A stretch of DNA of 44,711 nt, from positions 1-44,711 of the forward strand of contig JAFDYY010000027.1 in the NCBI GenBank assembly GCA_018267195.1, written 5' to 3'. Under the pieces are notes generated by a model. That model had not been told where the DNA came from, did not search any database, and was given only the letters and a program-made list of their open reading frames with translations. The translations under genes were made by a program, and so were the position numbers. The number at the start of each line of letters is the position of its first letter. Positions within the stretch are counted from its first letter, which is position 1. Below, piece after piece: positions 42,311 to 44,711 of this stretch. This DNA is from Bacteroidota bacterium. GTDB lineage: Bacteria > Bacteroidota > Bacteroidia > Cytophagales > Cyclobacteriaceae.

Positions 42311-42964
42311 TTAGGTTTTTGTTTTTAAAATTTTTAGTGCTGCCGATGTACCGATACGCGAAGCTCCGGCTTCAATCAAAGCTTTCGCTTGTTCGTAGGT
42401 TTTAATGCCACCCGAGGCCTTAATGCCAACTGACGAAGGCAGTGCTTGCCTCATCAACTGTATGTGTTCAGCTTTAGCTCCCTCGGGGGCAAAGCCGGTA
42501 GAAGTTTTTACAAAATCGGCACCGGCATCGGCACACATTTTACTGGCCTTTATTATCTCTTCATCCGAAAGGTAGGCCGTTTCAATAATTACTTTTAATA
42601 TTTTTTGGTAGCTGTGTGCCAGGTTGCTGCATTTGGCTAATTCAATTTTAGTCCAGGGTAAACCGGTTTTAAAAGACGTTATATTCCAAACCATATCCAG
42701 TTCATCGGCTCCGTTATCAATGGCACGTTTCATTTCTTCCAGCTTCGTTTCCGTCATAGAATATCCCAACGGAAACCCTACCACTGTTACTAATAAAATT
42801 TTTGAATTGGCGATTTCACGTTTAGCCCGTTTTACCCAAAACGGAGGCACACATATTCCTAAAAGATGGTACTCTAGCGCTTCCCCTACCAACCGGTCTA
42901 TGTCTGCAATGGTTTGCGTGGGGTTTAGATTAGTGTGCTCGATGTAAGAAGCCAGATTCATCAA
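42311..42964 (-). CDS. deoC: Deoxyribose-phosphate aldolase
   Basis: 217 residues; splits 2-deoxyribose 5-phosphate into glyceraldehyde 3-phosphate and acetaldehyde. The Schiff-base Lys is 153 in DFVKTSTGFAPEGA, and the proton relay includes Asp90 in DELDMVWN and a Lys in SGGIK (GIKASGGIKTYEQA, in parts). The start is ATGATG, so Met1 or Met2. The gene leads the operon; its product glyceraldehyde 3-phosphate is the GapN substrate. I see no clear TAnnTTTG box upstream (only a weak GTAATTTG). Confidence 0.95.
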   Translation of the reverse strand: MMNLASYIEHTNLNPTQTIADIDRLVGEALEYHLLGICVPPFWVKRAKREIANSKILLVTVVGFPLGYSMTETKLEEMKRAIDNGADELDMVWNITSFKTGLPWTKIELAKCSNLAHSYQKILKVIIETAYLSDEEIIKASKMCADAGADFVKTSTGFAPEGAKAEHIQLMRQALPSSVGIKASGGIKTYEQAKALIEAGASRIGTSAALKILKTKT

Positions 42965-43023
42965 GCCAAATTACATTAAAATGAGTTGGCCTGAAAAAAT
43001 GATTTTCTAATCGCAAAAGAGAT

Positions 43024-43395
43024 TTAATGACGGATACCGCATTCTTTGCAGTAGCGCATGGCAAAAGGCAAATGTTTTTTGGGTTTTGAATGATGGCCGA
43101 AGTATAAAAAATCAGAATATTGTGGTTTGGCCATTTGGCGAAGCATTCGCTTTTTTTCTTTCGCTACTTGTTCAAGCCGGTCATAAAATTCGTATTGTGC
43201 CGTATGGCGCACGTTGGGTTTTCGAAATAGTAAACGTTGCCGTTTAGAAGTGCGTTGCTGGTGCACCTTTTGTGAACGGTCTGCTAAAGCGGTAGCCGTT
43301 GACCGATCACCCAGCGAATTGCTCTGCCCCCGGCCCACTTGTGCCAACAAGAACAAAAACAAAAAAATAAAAAACCCCGGCAATAATTTTTTCAT
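43024..43395 (-). CDS. Small secreted hypothetical protein
   Basis: 123 residues with a strong signal peptide (FFIFLFLFLLAQ, cut near GRG/QSN). The mature part is basic (many Lys, Arg, His) and predicted helical, with a C-terminal CKEC motif before the last residues (YCKECGIRH). I know no family. A CxxC pair near the C-terminus could be a disulfide or metal site. It is 60 bases before deoC on the same strand and 46 bases after the thermonuclease gene. Confidence 0.65.
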   Translation of the reverse strand: MKKLLPGFFIFLFLFLLAQVGRGQSNSLGDRSTATALADRSQKVHQQRTSKRQRLLFRKPNVRHTAQYEFYDRLEQVAKEKKRMLRQMAKPQYSDFLYFGHHSKPKKHLPFAMRYCKECGIRH

Positions 43396-43441
43396 AGCTG
43401 GGGGTATAACGCCTTGGGCGTGTTTTTATTTTACGCTGATC

Positions 43442-43933
43442 TTAACTTGATTTGAATTGTGTTAAGGTTTGTTGCCTGCGAAAAATCCAAGGCGGGGTTG
43501 GGTTAGGTTCTTTCCAAAGTCCGCGGTTCTGTTCGCGGGCTTTATCTTTAAGTTGTTCAAATTCCTGAATTGGACTCCGTTCGGTTGTCCAGGCAAGCCC
43601 GGCTTCCAGTAAATCTATACGGGGGTCTTGGGTTCCATCAATTAAAATAATACCTACGTAGTTTCCCCAACGGTCTTTTCCTTGCATCTGCACGCTCACA
43701 TTTTTATCGAGAATCATTTTGGCTAAAAAAGATTTAGCCTGGTCGCCAAATGCTTGTCCTATCTCGGGGCTGTCAATTCCATAAAGCACCACCCGATACT
43801 GTTCATTATCAGACCCGGTTACTTGAACCGTGTTTCCATCCACTACCGTAACCACCTTTCCGCTTACTACATTCTTACCATAACCACCGGTTGTTACGGA
43901 AATCAGAACCAACAAAACTGCAAGATTTTTCAT
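43442..43933 (-). CDS. Secreted thermonuclease-type (SNase-like) nuclease
   Basis: 163 residues from the ATG at 43933, which opens a signal peptide ending TTGGYG/K. The SNase fold motifs are present: GKVVTVVDGNTVQV with a metal-site Asp, YRVVLYGIDSPEIGQAFGDQAKSFL (in parts) with the catalytic Arg and the Glu of PE, and the second Arg in TTERSPIQ or EQNRGLW. Such enzymes cut DNA and RNA outside the cell, using Ca2+. The frame is open to 43972, but the signal peptide fits 43933. A GATCTTTG box (7 of 8 to TAnnTTTG) lies just upstream. The 183 bases from here to 44117 hold no gene that I can support. Confidence 0.9.
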   Translation of the reverse strand: MKNLAVLLVLISVTTGGYGKNVVSGKVVTVVDGNTVQVTGSDNEQYRVVLYGIDSPEIGQAFGDQAKSFLAKMILDKNVSVQMQGKDRWGNYVGIILIDGTQDPRIDLLEAGLAWTTERSPIQEFEQLKDKAREQNRGLWKEPNPTPPWIFRRQQTLTQFKSS

Positions 43934-44116
43934 AGCTGTTTTTTTGTTATTGATGCTACAAAGATCGGGCAAGTAATCGGCTGTTCACCGGCTAATCCTA
44001 CCACTCACTGACGGATGTATGATTTCACCGGGAAAAACAGGAGAGTACTTTTTTATGCTAAAAAAGGGATGACGAAAATCAATATTTATTTTGAATGCCG
44101 AATGCAGGAGGGAGAA

Positions 44117-44711
44117 TTATTTTTTACAAAACTGCTCAATAGAAAATTTTGCTTTTGCATCGCCCAATTCTACTGCTTTTGCCCAATCCTTACAGGCTTC
44201 GTCCTTATTTTTAAGTTGGTAGTTAAAGTTGCCGCGTTGTTTGTAGTAGGAGGCATTTTTAGGATCGAGGGCTATGGCATCATCCATATCATTTACGGCT
44301 GCTCCATAGTCTTCCATCTCTGCTTTGCAAGTAGCCCGGCCTGCCAGAGCAGGCGCATCCTTGGGGTTATACTGTAACGATTTGTTATAGTCTAGCAAGG
44401 CTTGTTCGTATTCCTGACTTTCTTCTTTAATCAATGCGCTGTTGTAGTAAACGTTGGCATTCGTAGGTTCTATAGCGAGTGCTTTGGTTAAACTTTCCAA
44501 AGCCGATTTTTTGTTTCCGAGACCGAGATAGGCGCGGGCTTTTTCAAGAAAGAGTGCTACTGTATTTTCTCCTGCCTTCAGCGCATCGTCAAAATCGCGA
44601 AGAGCCGACTGGTAATCTTGCTGTTCCATATAGCACTTACCCCTTTTTAAATAAAGATCTTTTTGTTTGTTGCCTCCGGTAATGGCTTTATCCAAATACT
44701 CTTGTGCTATA
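44117..44711 (-). CDS. TPR-repeat protein, cut by window edge
   Basis: The frame runs from the stop at 44117 through the right edge without a start; at least 198 residues are visible and the first TPR-like residues (AQEYLDKAI) continue upstream. There are five to six tetratricopeptide repeats, with the pattern W/Y..G....G.Y..A and A...Y..ALA..P (GNKKSALESLTKALAIEPTN, EYEQALLDYNKSLQYNPKD, DYGAAVNDMDDAIALDPKN, in parts). TPRs bind other proteins; no catalytic domain is seen in this part. Confidence 0.85.
   Translation of the reverse strand, partial: IAQEYLDKAITGGNKQKDLYLKRGKCYMEQQDYQSALRDFDDALKAGENTVALFLEKARAYLGLGNKKSALESLTKALAIEPTNANVYYNSALIKEESQEYEQALLDYNKSLQYNPKDAPALAGRATCKAEMEDYGAAVNDMDDAIALDPKNASYYKQRGNFNYQLKNKDEACKDWAKAVELGDAKAKFSIEQFCKK

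Noticed and set aside
43401..43429. Short GC-rich hairpin followed by T-run (ACGCC/GGCGT) after the thermonuclease gene
   Set aside because: The stem is 5 bp, and the T-run is on the plus strand where no gene ends here.

Overview
The window reads as a chromosomal segment of a Bacteroidota bacterium, most likely of the Cytophagales/Cyclobacteriaceae type. The signs are a SusC/SusD pair with a DUF1735 lipoprotein, an L13-S9-S2-EF-Ts cluster, many promoters with the Bacteroidota -7 box TAnnTTTG, almost no Shine-Dalgarno sequences, and several GTG/TTG starts. I see no phage, transposase, CRISPR array, tRNA or rRNA. Apart from one frameshifted gene it looks like ordinary, densely packed core and niche chromosome. 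No stretch above 300 bases lacks a gene.

Layout. 1-2055: a cut-off large surface protein with PKD/Ig-like repeats, a small secreted protein overlapping its start, and a membrane-anchored hypothetical. 2204-6345: SMC and a convergent GNAT acetyltransferase. 6436-14564 (minus): a SusC/SusD/DUF1735 nutrient-uptake operon closed by a perfect 14-bp terminator hairpin, preceded by a periplasmic penicillin-acylase-type Ntn hydrolase. 14656-21448: a PF10023 metalloprotease, a PhoB-like regulator and a PhoR-like kinase separated by about 3.2 kb holding a frameshifted GH1 glycosidase and a coupled glycosyltransferase/metallophosphatase pair, then an RluA-type pseudouridine synthase. 21536-24154: rplM-rpsI-rpsB-tsf with a possible attenuator between rpsB and tsf. 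24334-28695: a tiny Lys/Glu-rich exported protein, glutamate dehydrogenase, phosphatidylserine decarboxylase, a GT87 membrane protein and a dolichol-phosphate-mannose-synthase-like GT2. 28703-34244: an FtsX/LolE-like permease, the coupled namZ-nth-fmt operon, and a MATE exporter. 34444-38960: a GT2 enzyme and a three-gene heptose nucleotide operon (gmhA, hddA and a fusion of HddC-, GmhB- and P-loop kinase-like domains). 39128-44711: a SPOR/OmpA-type envelope protein, a deoC-gapN-like-acylphosphatase operon, two small secreted proteins (one a thermonuclease) and a cut-off TPR protein.

How they fit together. The heptose operon encodes in three polypeptides every activity of the GDP-D-glycero-alpha-D-manno-heptose route, plus an extra kinase domain with no assigned step. 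With the GT2, GT87 and polyprenol-phosphate glycosyltransferases and NamZ, much of the window serves envelope glycan metabolism. The deoC-gapN-acyP operon forms a coherent set around glyceraldehyde-3-phosphate and 3-phosphoglycerate. The features most worth following up are the tri-domain heptose fusion, the rpsB/tsf competing hairpins, the altered general-base motif of the GapN-like enzyme, and the endonuclease III homologue with an incomplete Fe-S ligand set.
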